From the NCBI GenBank assembly GCA_963791145.1, contig CAWBRT010000006.1:248001-312000 (forward strand): 64,000 nucleotides of DNA. The letters are read 5' to 3'. The position numbers and the translations under genes were made by a program. Below, piece by piece: positions 17,757 to 26,427 of this stretch. Position 1 is the stretch's first letter. Each line of letters starts with the position of its first letter. The notes under the pieces were generated by a model. It ran no database searches and was not told the origin of the DNA. It saw only the letters and a list, made by a program, of their open reading frames with translations. Source of the DNA: CAWBRT01 sp963791145. Its GTDB lineage: Bacteria > Acidobacteriota > Terriglobia > Terriglobales > Acidobacteriaceae.

Positions 17757-18874
17757 AGAGCTTTGCCGCAACCGCCCGCTTCATCGCCGAGATCAAAGCA
17801 GGCAAGCTGAAGCCGGGCTATGTGCTGGTGGGCGACGAAGCTTACCTGCGCAGGCAGTGCCGCCAGGCGGTGCTCGATCATCTGCTGCCGCCGGAGACGC
17901 GCGACTTCAGCCTGCACGAGGCCGATCTCGAGCAGACGCCCATGCGGGAAATTCTCGACCAGGCGCGCACGCCGTCGCTGATGGCGCCATTTCAGGTCTT
18001 CTTCGTGCGCGGCGTCAAGGCGCTGTACGGGCGCGGCAAACACGAGGCAGACTTCGCCGCGCTGGAAGAGTACTTCCGCAATCCCAATCCCGGCGCCCTC
18101 ATCCTGTTCGTCGCCGATCACATCGCCATTCCGGCTGACCTTCGCCGCATGGATCTGACCGATAAGGATCGCTACCAGCGCATCGAGGAGACGTTGGGCA
18201 GGCTTTGCCCGCTCCTCGAACTGGCCCGTCCCGGCGAAGATGAAGCCATCGAGTGGATCAAGAGCTCCGTCGGCGAGGTAAAGATCGACCCTGACGCGGC
18301 TCGCGAGCTGGTGGACGCACTCGGCGGCGACATGATGATGATCTCGGGCGAGCTGGAGAAACTCATTCTCTACGTAGGCGAGAAAAAGCGGATCACCTCG
18401 GGCGACGTGGAGACGATGGTGCTCGCCGCCAAGCAGCGCACGCTCTACGAGCTGACCGACGCCATCTCGGCCAAGGACCGCGCCCGCGCGCTGGCCGTCC
18501 TCGACGCCATCATTTCAAGCGGCGACGGCGACGATGCCGCCATCGGGCATCTCTACATGCTGGCGCGAACCTTCCGCCAGATGCTGGTCATCAGCGAGCG
18601 CAATGTGCGCGATTCGCGCACCCTCTGGCAGGCGCTCTGGCAAGGCTTCCGCGTGCCGCCGTTCGCGGCGGAAGACATCATTCGCCAGGCCCGGCGCTAC
18701 AAGTCGAAGCGCGAGCTGACGCGCGCCCTGCGCCTGATCGCGCGCGCCGACCTGGCCCTGCGCTCCAGCCCGCCCAGCAAACGGATGGTACTGGAAAATC
18801 TGGTACTCGATCTCTCCACGCAGCGGAAAGCCGCCGAAGCATCGCCGTGGCAGCAGCAGGAATTGCCCGTCTGA
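17753..18874 (+). CDS. holA: DNA polymerase III delta subunit
   Basis: The delta subunit opens the sliding clamp in the clamp loader. Similarity starts at about SFAATARFIAEIKAGKL, runs through YVLVGDEAYLRRQC, and continues through the AAA+ fold to the C-terminal collar domain (ARTFRQMLVISER). The earliest in-frame standard start is GTG at 17822, but that would cut into the conserved N-terminus. The in-frame CTG at 17753, overlapping the lptE stop, fits the family better. Either a CTG start or a base error is implied. The length is about 373 residues from 17753. Confidence 0.85.
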   Translation: MKSFAATARFIAEIKAGKLKPGYVLVGDEAYLRRQCRQAVLDHLLPPETRDFSLHEADLEQTPMREILDQARTPSLMAPFQVFFVRGVKALYGRGKHEADFAALEEYFRNPNPGALILFVADHIAIPADLRRMDLTDKDRYQRIEETLGRLCPLLELARPGEDEAIEWIKSSVGEVKIDPDAARELVDALGGDMMMISGELEKLILYVGEKKRITSGDVETMVLAAKQRTLYELTDAISAKDRARALAVLDAIISSGDGDDAAIGHLYMLARTFRQMLVISERNVRDSRTLWQALWQGFRVPPFAAEDIIRQARRYKSKRELTRALRLIARADLALRSSPPSKRMVLENLVLDLSTQRKAAEASPWQQQELPV

Positions 18875-18880
18875 AAAATC

Positions 18881-18972
18881 GTTTCACGTTTCGCGTTTCA
18901 CGATAGAAGAGTGAATCCGTATTCTTAGTGGCCGCCGCCTTACGTTTCAAAGTTTCAAGGTTTCAAAGTTTC
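18881..18972. repeat. GTTTCAC heptamers and GTTTCAAA/G octamers
   Basis: GTTTCAC, GTTTCGC, GTTTCAC at 18881-18901, then GTTTCAAA, GTTTCAAG, GTTTCAAA, GTTTC at 18944-18972. Both are in the same direction, after holA. A CCCACATTTGC hairpin follows. Confidence 0.8.
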
Positions 18973-18979
18973 GTGGCGG

Positions 18980-19016
18980 CCCACATTTGCGAAGCCGCAG
19001 GCGGAGCTAATGTGGG
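18980..19016. repeat. REP hairpin (CCCACATTTGC family), degenerate
   Basis: Arms CCCACATTTGC and GCTAATGTGGG around a 15-base loop, next to the GTTTCAA array. Confidence 0.65.
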
Positions 19017-19251
19017 GTTGTTTCGAGTGGTGAGAACTACTCATGTTTGCCAACGGCAGGCAAACGTGAGGCACCAAGCTTCTTCTATTAGAGAAACTTC
19101 TCAGCCCAGCAAAATAATCTGGATTGGGTTCTGCCGATTTTTCTTGAACCATCCTTCAACTCTGGCCTACACTACGGCCAACTTTATCCCGGTGAATGCG
19201 AAAGTGGGTTCGCCGCCGGGCCATTCAGTCTTTTGGGGTGAGGAAAATCAA

Positions 19252-19503
19252 ATGGCAGACAGCGTATTTCCTGTTTACGGCGATCGTGTGCGCGAGCACG
19301 CCGATCAGTTAGCTATAACCAAGTCAGAACGGCATATGAGAGGACTCGATATGCTGGTCCTTTTCATTGCCCTGCTTTTGGCATTGCCGCCTTTTGTGGC
19401 CGCGTACCACGGAATGAAGACGCAGCCGCAGATGGAGAACGCGCCGGCCGGCAATATTGAATTCAGCGGCGAATTGGCAATGATGCCGTCCGTTAATCGA
19501 TAA
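19252..19503 (+). CDS. Small single-pass membrane protein, unknown
   Basis: 83 residues with one clear membrane segment (LDMLVLFIALLLALPPFVAA, about residues 27-46) and a short polar tail. A GTGAGGA ribosome-site-like sequence lies about eight bases upstream of the ATG. No family is recognised. It stands alone between repeat-rich spacers. It could be spurious, but the membrane helix and start signals favour a real gene. Confidence 0.5.
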   Translation: MADSVFPVYGDRVREHADQLAITKSERHMRGLDMLVLFIALLLALPPFVAAYHGMKTQPQMENAPAGNIEFSGELAMMPSVNR

Positions 19504-19514
19504 GCTGCAGGTGC

Positions 19515-19545
19515 CCCACATCTGCCTGATGTTGGCAGATGTGGG
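19515..19545. repeat. REP hairpin (GGTGCCCCACATCTGCC family)
   Basis: Arms CCCACATCTGCC and GGCAGATGTGGG, preceded by the head GGTGC. It is almost the same as the element at 52460-52490 in the opposite direction. Confidence 0.85.
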
Positions 19546-19614
19546 TATCTAGAAGCCCATTCGCGAAGGCTTGAGTCGGGTATCCGTCTGGGGTGTTCCA
19601 TAACTGTCTAATTT

Positions 19615-19653
19615 GGCAGATGCATCTGCGAAGGAGTGCAGATGTGGGGCACC
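19615..19653. repeat. Degenerate REP of the same family
   Basis: GGCAGATGCATCTGC followed by GCAGATGTGGGGCACC, in inverted orientation to 19515-19545. The two may form a pair flanking about 70 bases. Confidence 0.55.
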
Positions 19654-19704
19654 AGTACCCAGCGTTTCACGTCCCAGGAAGCGCGGTCCTCTACCGCGCT
19701 CTGA

Positions 19705-20336
19705 CTAGCCCCGAATGTGGCTGAGCACCAGCTTCACCTCGTTGCCGATGTCGTCGTCGCCTATCAGCACGACGTCCGCGAACTGGCGTGTGGGGTGAAC
19801 GTATTCGCGGGCCATGGGTTCGACGGTGTGATGGAACTGCCGCAAGATGCTCTCCCGCGTGCGTCCGCGCTCGCGCGTGTCGCGCTCAATGCGGCGAGCC
19901 AGGCAAACCTCTTCGCCCAGGTCGACAAAAACCTTGGTGGAGAGCGCCGTACGAAGCTCGTCCCAATAGAGCGCAAACAATCCTTCGATGATGATGAACT
20001 CGCTCGGCTCGACGCGCTCGCTGAGCCCGGTGCGGGCATGTGTCTTGAAGTCGTAAACCGGCTTGTCGATCGCCTCCCCAGCGCGAGCCGGCAGGCGTGC
20101 TCGATCAGCAGGGGCGAATCGAGCGCCTCGGGAGAATCGAAGTTCGAGTGTTCGCGCTGGTGAAACTCGAGATGCGCCAGGTCGCGGTAGTAGGAATCGA
20201 GACGCAGGATGGCCGCTTTCGGAGACTCGGGCGTTTTCTGATTACCCGACGAGTTCAGCTCGTCGCAGAGGCGCGTGCTCAGATAGCTCTTGCCGGAGCA
20301 CGAGGGCCCGGCGATGCCGATCAGGTACGGTCTCAT
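19705..20336 (-). CDS. Uridine kinase-like P-loop kinase (frameshifted)
   Basis: Phosphorylates uridine or a related nucleoside. The P-loop GIAGPSCSGKS, LRLDSYYRDL and the substrate segment FDSPEALDSPLL are in the first frame. After a break near 20080 the chain continues in another frame with GLFALYWDELRTALSTKVFVD and RRIERDTRERGRT. The start at 20336 (MRPYLIGIAGPSC) is directly before the P-loop. It lies downstream of nupC-punA on the same strand, separated by an octamer repeat, which fits nucleoside salvage. Confidence 0.83.
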
Positions 20337-20408
20337 TCGGGATTGCCTGCGCTCTTTGCCATGTAGTGACTCTCCAAATAAAATGGGACCCGCCGCCGGG
20401 GACAGAGA

Positions 20409-20507
20409 AGTTGCAAAGTTTCAGAGTTTCAAAGTTTCGGCAATTGTCTAAGAACCTTGAACCTTGAACCTTGAAACCTTGAAACCTTGAAACTTTGAAA
20501 CCTGTAC
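20409..20507. repeat. Facing octamer arrays (AAGTTTCA / ACCTTGAA)
   Basis: Left arm units AAGTTGCA, AAGTTTCA, GAGTTTCA, AAGTTTCG. The right arm at about 20453-20502 has ACCTTGA repeats passing into AACCTTGA. The arms are inverse complements and lie between punA and the kinase. Confidence 0.85.
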
Positions 20508-20509
20508 CT

Positions 20510-21418
20510 CTAAACCTCGATCCTGGGCAGGACCGCCGCGAGCAACTCCACCAGCTTGCCGCGAACGCGCTCGCCGGTGGCGAGCACTTCTTCGTGGGTG
20601 ATCTCGCGCGCGGACCCAAGCCCGGCGGCCATGTTGGTGACGCACGAGATCGCCAGCACGCCAAGTCCCATGTGCCGCGCGGCAATTACCTCCGGAACGG
20701 TTGACATTCCCACCAGGTCGGCGCCCACGGCGCGCAGGTAGCGAATTTCGGCCGGGGTTTCGTAGCTCGGTCCGGCCAGCGCGGCATAGACGCCTTCCTC
20801 GAGATCGAGCTTGAGCCTGCCGTCCCTCCTCCAGCGCGATGCGGCGGTAGGCACGGCTGTAGGCCTCCGTCATGTCGGGAAAGCGCGGACCGAGACGCGG
20901 GTCGTTGGGGCCGATGAGCGGATTCGTTCCCTGCAGGTTGATGTGATCGCTGATCACTACCAGCGCGCCTTGCTGGTAGGCGGGATTGATTCCGCCGGCG
21001 GCGTTGGTCAGCACCAGCGCGCGCACGCCCATGCGAGCCAGCACGCGAACCGGAAACGCCGCCTGTTTCGCCGTATAGCCTTCGTACTGATGCACGCGGC
21101 CTTGCATCACGGCCAGCGTAAGCGCGCCGGAGCGGGCCGGAAATTCGCCGACGACGAGCCGTCCGGCGTGACCGATGGCGGTGGCGCGAGGGAAGTGCGG
21201 AATCTTGCTCGAAAGGGATGGCGAGCGGATCGCGCAAACTGTCGGCGAAGTTTCCCAATCCGGAACCGAGCACGACGGCGATCTTCGGCAAGCCGCGCTG
21301 TTGCCGGCTGTTGGCCTAAGCGGGCGAGAACGAATTGCGCGGCCTCTTCGGCGTGGGTGAACTCGTCGTGCTCCGGATCGCCGGCGTTGCCGAGTGCCTG
21401 GTCATTTGCGGTGTTCAT
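20510..21418 (-). CDS. punA: Purine nucleoside phosphorylase (frameshifted)
   Basis: Cleaves inosine/guanosine with phosphate. Family segments are spread over frames: AVVLGSGLGNFAD (phosphate loop), GRVHQYEGY, TNAAGGINP, and AALAGPSYETPAEIRYLR with GMSTVPEV further on. At least three single-base breaks are needed (near 21310, 21220 and 20830). The start MNTANDQALG at 21418 overlaps the nupC stop as ATGA, giving a transporter-enzyme operon. The C-terminus LPRIEV is typical of a trimeric PNP of about 290 residues. Confidence 0.85.
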
Positions 21419-22667
21419 AGGAATATTCCGGCAATCGAAGCCGACATGAGATTGGCCATGGTACCGCAGATCATGGCGCGGAATCCGAGGCGCGCCAGAT
21501 CGCCGCGGCGATTGGGCGCCAGCGCCCCCAGCCCGCCGATCTGAATGCCGATCGATGTCAGGTTGGCGAAGCCGCAGAGAGCGAAGGTGGCGAGGGTGAA
21601 CGAGCGCGGATCGAGGCTGGCTTTTTGCGCGCCCAGCATGGTGAAGGCCACCAGCTCGTTCAGCACCATGCGCGTGCCAAGCAGGTTGCCGATGGCCAGG
21701 CAATCGCGCCAGGGCACGCCGACGATGAACGCGACGGGAGCGAAGATCCAGCCGAAGATGCTCTCCAGGCTGGCGGGAAACCAGCGCGACGCCGTGCGCG
21801 CCGAGCCAGTTGTGCGCCGCGCCGAGAATGCCGTTCGAGCAGCGCGATCAGCGCCAGAAACGAGATCAGCATGGCAGCCACGTTCAGGGCCAGCCAGAGG
21901 CCGTCGGTGGTTCCCTTGGCGGCGGCGGCCAGCACGTTCTCGTGCTTTTCTTCTTCGCTGCGCGTCGACAGCGTCCGGCGTCGCCGCGCGTCTCCGGCGC
22001 CGTCGCGTCTCCGGCACCATCATCTTGGCCAGCATGATGGTTCCGGGAGCGGTCATGATGACGGCGGTGAGCAGATGCTTGGCCTCGACGCCGCTGAGGA
22101 TGTAGGCGCCCATGATGCCGCCGGAGACGTGCGCCATGCCGGCAGTCATGATCACCATCAGCTCCGACTCGGTCACCTTGGGCAGAAACGGGCGAATGGT
22201 CAGCGGCGCCTCGGTTTGTCCCATGAAGATGCTGGCCGCCACGTTGAGCGACTCGACCCCGCTGGCGCCCATCAGCCCGCGTCATGATCCGCGCCAGAAT
22301 GCGGATGATGAACTGCATCACGCCGTAGTGATAGAGAATGGCGAAGAAAGCGGCTATAAAGATGATGGTCGGCAGCACCTGGAAGGCGAAGGAGAAGCCG
22401 TACCTGGAATGCTCCTGCGCCCAGCTCGCCGAAGACGAAATTGGAGCCGGCGAAGGAATAGCCGAGCAGGCGATTGACGGCCTCTCCGGCCACGCTCAGC
22501 GCGCGGCGTCCGTATTCGAAGCCGCAGGACGAGGAAGGCAAACAGGATCTGCAAGCCCAGGCCGGTGAAGACGGTTCTTGGCCTGATCGCCCGGCGATTG
22601 CTGGAGAACAGAAACGGCCAGCGCCAGCAGAACGACGATGCCGATGACTCCCGTGAATCGTCTGCAT
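21415..22667 (-). CDS. nupC: NupC-type concentrative nucleoside transporter (frameshifted)
   Basis: A sodium- or proton-coupled nucleoside importer of the inner membrane. Conserved stretches are present in different frames: YHYGVMQFIIRI, ESLNVAASIFMGQTEAPL, MTAGMAHVSGGIMGAY, NLLGTRMVLNELVAF and the C-terminal TLATFALCGFANLTSIGIQIGG. At least four frame breaks are needed (near 22600, 22290, 22000 and 21830). The start near 22667 is uncertain. The ATGA overlap with punA supports a joint uptake and phosphorolysis role. Confidence 0.83.
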
Positions 22668-22959
22668 GCGGATCCGGCTATGCCTGAGGCGCGGTGAACG
22701 GTGTCGCACGGGCTGCTCAGGCCTGCGAGAATTCGACCGCAGAGTAAATCAGGCGCGGCGGGAAGGAAAGCAGATTCGCCGGTTCCTACCTAACCGCCGC
22801 TGCGGCAAGGGCAAAGCAGAAGCCGAGACCGAAGACCCCCAGGACGCAGGGGTATAAATGCCTGGTCCGGCATCGCTGTTGACGCGGTTCTAATGTGCCG
22901 ATTATGATCAAGTTGCCGCGTCGGATGCGCTTTCGCGTCCGGAGCGAGCGCCGCATCGC

Positions 22960-23033
22960 TGCCCCCTCGTTCAACGGCAGGACAGCTGACTCTGGATCAG
23001 CATATCGGGGTTCGAATCCCTGGGGGGCAGCCA
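22960..23033 (+). tRNA. tRNA-Gln (anticodon CUG), CCA encoded
   Basis: A cloverleaf fits: acceptor TGCCCCC with GGGGGCA, anticodon stem GCTGA/TCAGC with loop CTCTGGA (anticodon CTG at 22992-22994), and T-arm CGGGG-TTCGAAT-CCCTG. The U1-A72 pair and discriminator G match tRNA-Gln. Its last 45 bases are repeated at 24698-24742. Confidence 0.93.
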
Positions 23034-23163
23034 AAACAATCTAAAGAGCTTACACCCTATTTTCGCCTCACGTGGAAATCCTCTCCTGCGGTAGAAATTG
23101 TGGCAGTCTCACCTCGCCGCTCTTTCCTGATTCCTCGCATCGACGACCGCAGCTGGACCCACT

Positions 23164-24513
23164 ATGATCAACAACATGATTACCTTCCATCCAGGCGCTC
23201 AACGCTCATTCATGGATGCAGCAGAGGAGCTTCTCAGAGACGTTAAAGTGTTTCCATCTGCGGAGCAATATGGAGGTAAGCGCTTCGAGATTCATCCCCG
23301 TGCCGTTATAACAGAGGACGAGATCATCGGCGAGATGCAAATGACCGACAGAGAGGTGGATGGAACAGGTGCTGAGACTGGGCGGTTTTGGGAGTCTGGC
23401 GGTCAGCGCTTTGGGTGGACTGGCGAAGCTTTTCAGAAAATGAAGCGACTCTCAGAGCGCATAGCGAAGAGCAATGAACTTCGAGGTCTCGTAAGTGAAG
23501 CATTCATTCTAGACCAGGTTTTTATGTGGCTTTGCGAGACTTTAGATCGTAAGCGCTCTGATTCGATCTGCGATTTTATCTTGCAACGCTGCGACGAAGC
23601 GCTTGGAGATCACGAACTCTATGTACCTCTGTGGCGGACATATTCGTCGACAAATTTTGTAATAGGCGATGTGGAGTTCAAATCAATCACGAAAGAATTG
23701 CTGGATCAGTGGTTCTCACGTAAGCCGAAAGATGATCCAGAGATGATGCGTCGTGTTCAGCAGCTAGAGAACGATACTCGCGCAAGATTTCAAGCGACCC
23801 TCGCAGCATGCGTGAAAGTTCAGGCCGAGGCGAAGAAAGCCTCTCAGCTTGCCTTGGAGAAGGCCCTTACCGCAACGGCACTGTTGCGTTTCCTTTCCCC
23901 TGCAAATTGGACATGTAAGATTCGGAGCTACACTCTACCGATAGGCATGGAGAACTGTGCAATTTGGCACAGCTTTCATCTGGAGAAAGGAGCGATCACA
24001 AGTCGGTCGTCGAATGTTGTAGATGGAGGGCCGGACGCATGGGTGATTGATAGGTCAACCGCGGAACTAAGTGGTGTGGTCGAAGCATTGTCTGACTTGG
24101 CCGAATCGCAACAAACTGAGTTCCGCAAGACGCTCTATGATGCAATGCTAATCTATTCTCGAAACTCAACTACTACGGAAGCTGCCGACAAACTACTATT
24201 CGTTCTCGTTGCGCTCGAATCAGTCCTCTTGAAAGATTCTAATGAACCGATTCAGGGGAATCTTGCTGATCGTATGGCATTCCTGATTGGAAAATCACTG
24301 GACGAGAGAAAAGATATTGTCGCGGTCGTGAAGAAAGTGTATGCGACGCGATCGAAGTTTATCCATCATGGCCAGACTATCAATGACGTGACCGTACTCG
24401 ACAAATTTCTGATATATGCGTGGACTAGCTTTCTTAAGCTGCTTGGATTGCGCGATCAGTTCAAAACACGAAGTGAGCTGCTCGTGAAACTCGATGAAGT
24501 GAAGTTATCTTAG
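23164..24513 (+). CDS. ApeA-like HEPN-domain protein (putative defence)
   Basis: 449 residues and the only gene in the tRNA-Gln island. The C-terminal part (about residues 345-410) reads like an ApeA-type HEPN domain: LLFVLVALESVLLKDS, ADRMAFLIGKSLDERKD, and the catalytic-type Rx4H motif RSKFIHHG at about residues 396-403. HEPN proteins of this kind are metal-independent RNases in abortive defence. The N-terminal two thirds are not recognised and may sense infection. Codon use is more A+T-rich than in flanking genes, consistent with transfer. The ATG at 23164 is used; no strong ribosome site is seen, and an alternative ATG lies at 23179. Function is inferred from the motif and context only. 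Confidence 0.7.
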   Translation: MINNMITFHPGAQRSFMDAAEELLRDVKVFPSAEQYGGKRFEIHPRAVITEDEIIGEMQMTDREVDGTGAETGRFWESGGQRFGWTGEAFQKMKRLSERIAKSNELRGLVSEAFILDQVFMWLCETLDRKRSDSICDFILQRCDEALGDHELYVPLWRTYSSTNFVIGDVEFKSITKELLDQWFSRKPKDDPEMMRRVQQLENDTRARFQATLAACVKVQAEAKKASQLALEKALTATALLRFLSPANWTCKIRSYTLPIGMENCAIWHSFHLEKGAITSRSSNVVDGGPDAWVIDRSTAELSGVVEALSDLAESQQTEFRKTLYDAMLIYSRNSTTTEAADKLLFVLVALESVLLKDSNEPIQGNLADRMAFLIGKSLDERKDIVAVVKKVYATRSKFIHHGQTINDVTVLDKFLIYAWTSFLKLLGLRDQFKTRSELLVKLDEVKLS

Positions 24514-24697
24514 AGCATGTTCGCGAGTGACATTTGCAGTTTTGTGCGGCGCTTATCACTGTGGCAATTTTGTGGCAGACAAACTTAAAAACGCCGCAAA
24601 TTATGCAACAAACCTCGCATTCTCTGTGCGGGCAAGCAATCTCTAAACCGTTGATCTCGTGGCTGCTTGCCGCTGTCCAGCCATTTTGCTTCCTGGA

Positions 24698-24742
24698 ACT
24701 CTGGATCAGCATGTCGGGGTTCGAATCCCTGGGGGGCAGCCA
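24698..24742. repeat. attR-like duplicate of the tRNA-Gln 3' end
   Basis: Repeats 45 bases of tRNA-Gln from the anticodon loop to CCA with one change (CATA to CATG). It has no 5' half, so it is not a tRNA gene. Confidence 0.85.
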
Positions 24743-24828
24743 ATCCTTTCAGTCACTTACAAACCCACCACCAGACTGAAAAGGCTCACTTCCACGAAAT
24801 GAGAGGCACTTCCGCTAAGATACAAGGA

Positions 24829-25621
24829 ATGCTTCTGCTGAAATTTCTCATACCGCCCCTGCTGATCTGCCTGTTGTCGCTGGCCGAGCGCAAGTGGGGA
24901 GCCGCCATCTCGGGCATGCTACTGGGCTTCCCAGTAACTCCCGGGCCGGTGTTGTTCTTCCTGGCATTCGAGCAGGGGGCTGCATTCTCGGCGCGGACCG
25001 CGGTCGCCAGCTTGCTGGGGCTCATTGCCCTAGCAGCATTCGCGTTGACCTACTCGCTGGTGGCGCGATCGCGTGGCTGGCTGGCCAGCCTCCTGATCGC
25101 CATCCTGGTCTTCCTTGCCATTTCCGCCGCCATCCTCGAAGTCCCTCTACGTCGACCGGGATGGGCTTTTCTCCTCGCCTGCGGCGCCTTGCTGGCGACG
25201 CTCTGGGCTTTTCCGCGATTTTCCACAAGCGTCGGCGGCGAAAAGCAGCTTGCCGGCCGTGAGCTGATCTGGCGCATGATCACCGCCGCCGTGCTGGTCT
25301 TTCTGCTGACCGCCGTGGCGCCCATTGGTCGGTCCGATTGCCAGCGGGCTGGCCGTGATGGTTCCTGTCTACACCAGCATTCTGGCGGTTTTCAATCACA
25401 TGAAGAGTAGCGCGCGGGCCATGGCGGTGTTAAAAGGTCTAGTCACCGGGGCATTCAGCGGCGCCACCTTCTTCCTGGTCGTAGCCTTGTTTTTGGAGAA
25501 GCTAAACAGCGTTGTTTGTTTTGGGCTGGCGGCACTTGCCTGTATAGCAGTGCAGATCATACTGCTTCGTTATCTGCACAAAGGATCTCCCGCTGCATCT
25601 GCCAGCGTTGCTTGCGAATAG
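24829..25621 (+). CDS. Polytopic membrane protein, unknown (frameshifted)
   Basis: About 264 residues with roughly eight hydrophobic segments (FLIPPLLICLLSLAE, GMLLGFPVTPGPVLFFLAF, LLIAILVFLAISAAI). A repeated fold is suggested by two similar halves, each carrying a GxxxG-rich segment (GFPVTPGPVLFF and GPIASGLAVMVPVY). The frame breaks near 25320 (VAP in one frame, VGPIASGLAV in the next). No family is named with confidence. The next gene, a flavin reductase, starts 23 bases later on the same strand, but a functional link is unproven. Confidence 0.7.
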
Positions 25622-25644
25622 GAAATCAGAAGGGATGGAAATCG

Positions 25645-26223
25645 ATGAAGGTGGTTTTACTCAGTGGCAGCCCGAGGGCAAATGGCAATACGGCAATACT
25701 CATCGGCGAGTGCGCGAAGGTCATCCAGCAGGCCGGTATCGAAACGGAGGTCTTTTCCTTTGTGGATATGCCGATCCGGTCGTGCGTGTCTTGTCACAAA
25801 TGCCGCACGTTGGGAGAGTGCGGGATCGAGGACGGATTGAACCACATCATTCAAGTGATCCGCGGGGCCGAAGGACTGATCGTCGGTACTCCGGTCTACT
25901 TCGGTACAGCTCGCGGAGACGTGTTGTCTGCCTTGCAGAGAATCGGGTATGTCTCGCGAAACACAGATAAGTTCCTGGCCGGAAAAATCGGGGGCAGCAT
26001 TGCCGTAGCGCGGCGGAATGGCCAGGACTTCACCGTGCGCGAAATGATGATGTTTTTCCTGGCTAACGACATGGTCGTGCCAGGTTCAATCCATCCGAAT
26101 GTTGCTTTCGGCCGAAAGCCTGGCGAGGTTACTGCTGATGAGGAAGGTATGGATACGGCGAGTCACTTCGCGGCCAACGTTGCGCGCCTGGTGAAGAAGC
26201 TGCATGGCGGTGTGAATGCTTGA
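25645..26223 (+). CDS. NAD(P)H-dependent FMN reductase / flavodoxin-like protein
   Basis: A flavodoxin-fold oxidoreductase: VVLLSGSPRANGNTA is the FMN phosphate loop and GTPVYFGTARGDVLS is the second flavin loop. A cysteine cluster, CVSCHKCRTLGECG, sits at about residues 49-62, as in the iron-sulfur flavoprotein-like subgroup. The length of 192 residues is normal. An AGGGATGGAA ribosome site precedes the ATG. Substrate unknown. Confidence 0.85.
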   Translation: MKVVLLSGSPRANGNTAILIGECAKVIQQAGIETEVFSFVDMPIRSCVSCHKCRTLGECGIEDGLNHIIQVIRGAEGLIVGTPVYFGTARGDVLSALQRIGYVSRNTDKFLAGKIGGSIAVARRNGQDFTVREMMMFFLANDMVVPGSIHPNVAFGRKPGEVTADEEGMDTASHFAANVARLVKKLHGGVNA

Positions 26224-26427
26224 CATCCCAGAATCGCGCGGCACCTAGCCGTTTCGTGTTGGCTGATGCAGTAATGGCTTGCAAATTCACTCCCAAGCAG
26301 TACAATTTCAGCGATTCAGAGCTAAAAATAAAGAGATTCCCCGGCAATGAAGGACCCATACCTGAATCGGAATCATACCCGAATCGAAGAGGCAACAACT
26401 GGCGTTAACCAATTTCAGGAGGATATG

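Larger units (their letters stand above)
23034..24742. mobile_element. 1.7-kb micro-island at tRNA-Gln with a single gene
   Basis: A 45-base direct repeat with one mismatch (22989-23033 and 24698-24742) brackets the segment. The left copy completes the tRNA, as an attL made by site-specific integration would. The interior is visibly richer in A+T than its surroundings and carries one gene and no integrase. The motif TTGTGGCAG appears near both ends (about 23098 and 24574), possibly integrase arm sites. The element could be a satellite mobilised in trans or a deletion remnant. Confidence 0.72.

Noticed and set aside
24698..24742. Second tRNA-Gln gene
   Set aside because: Only the 3' half is present; it lacks the D arm and the 5' acceptor strand.
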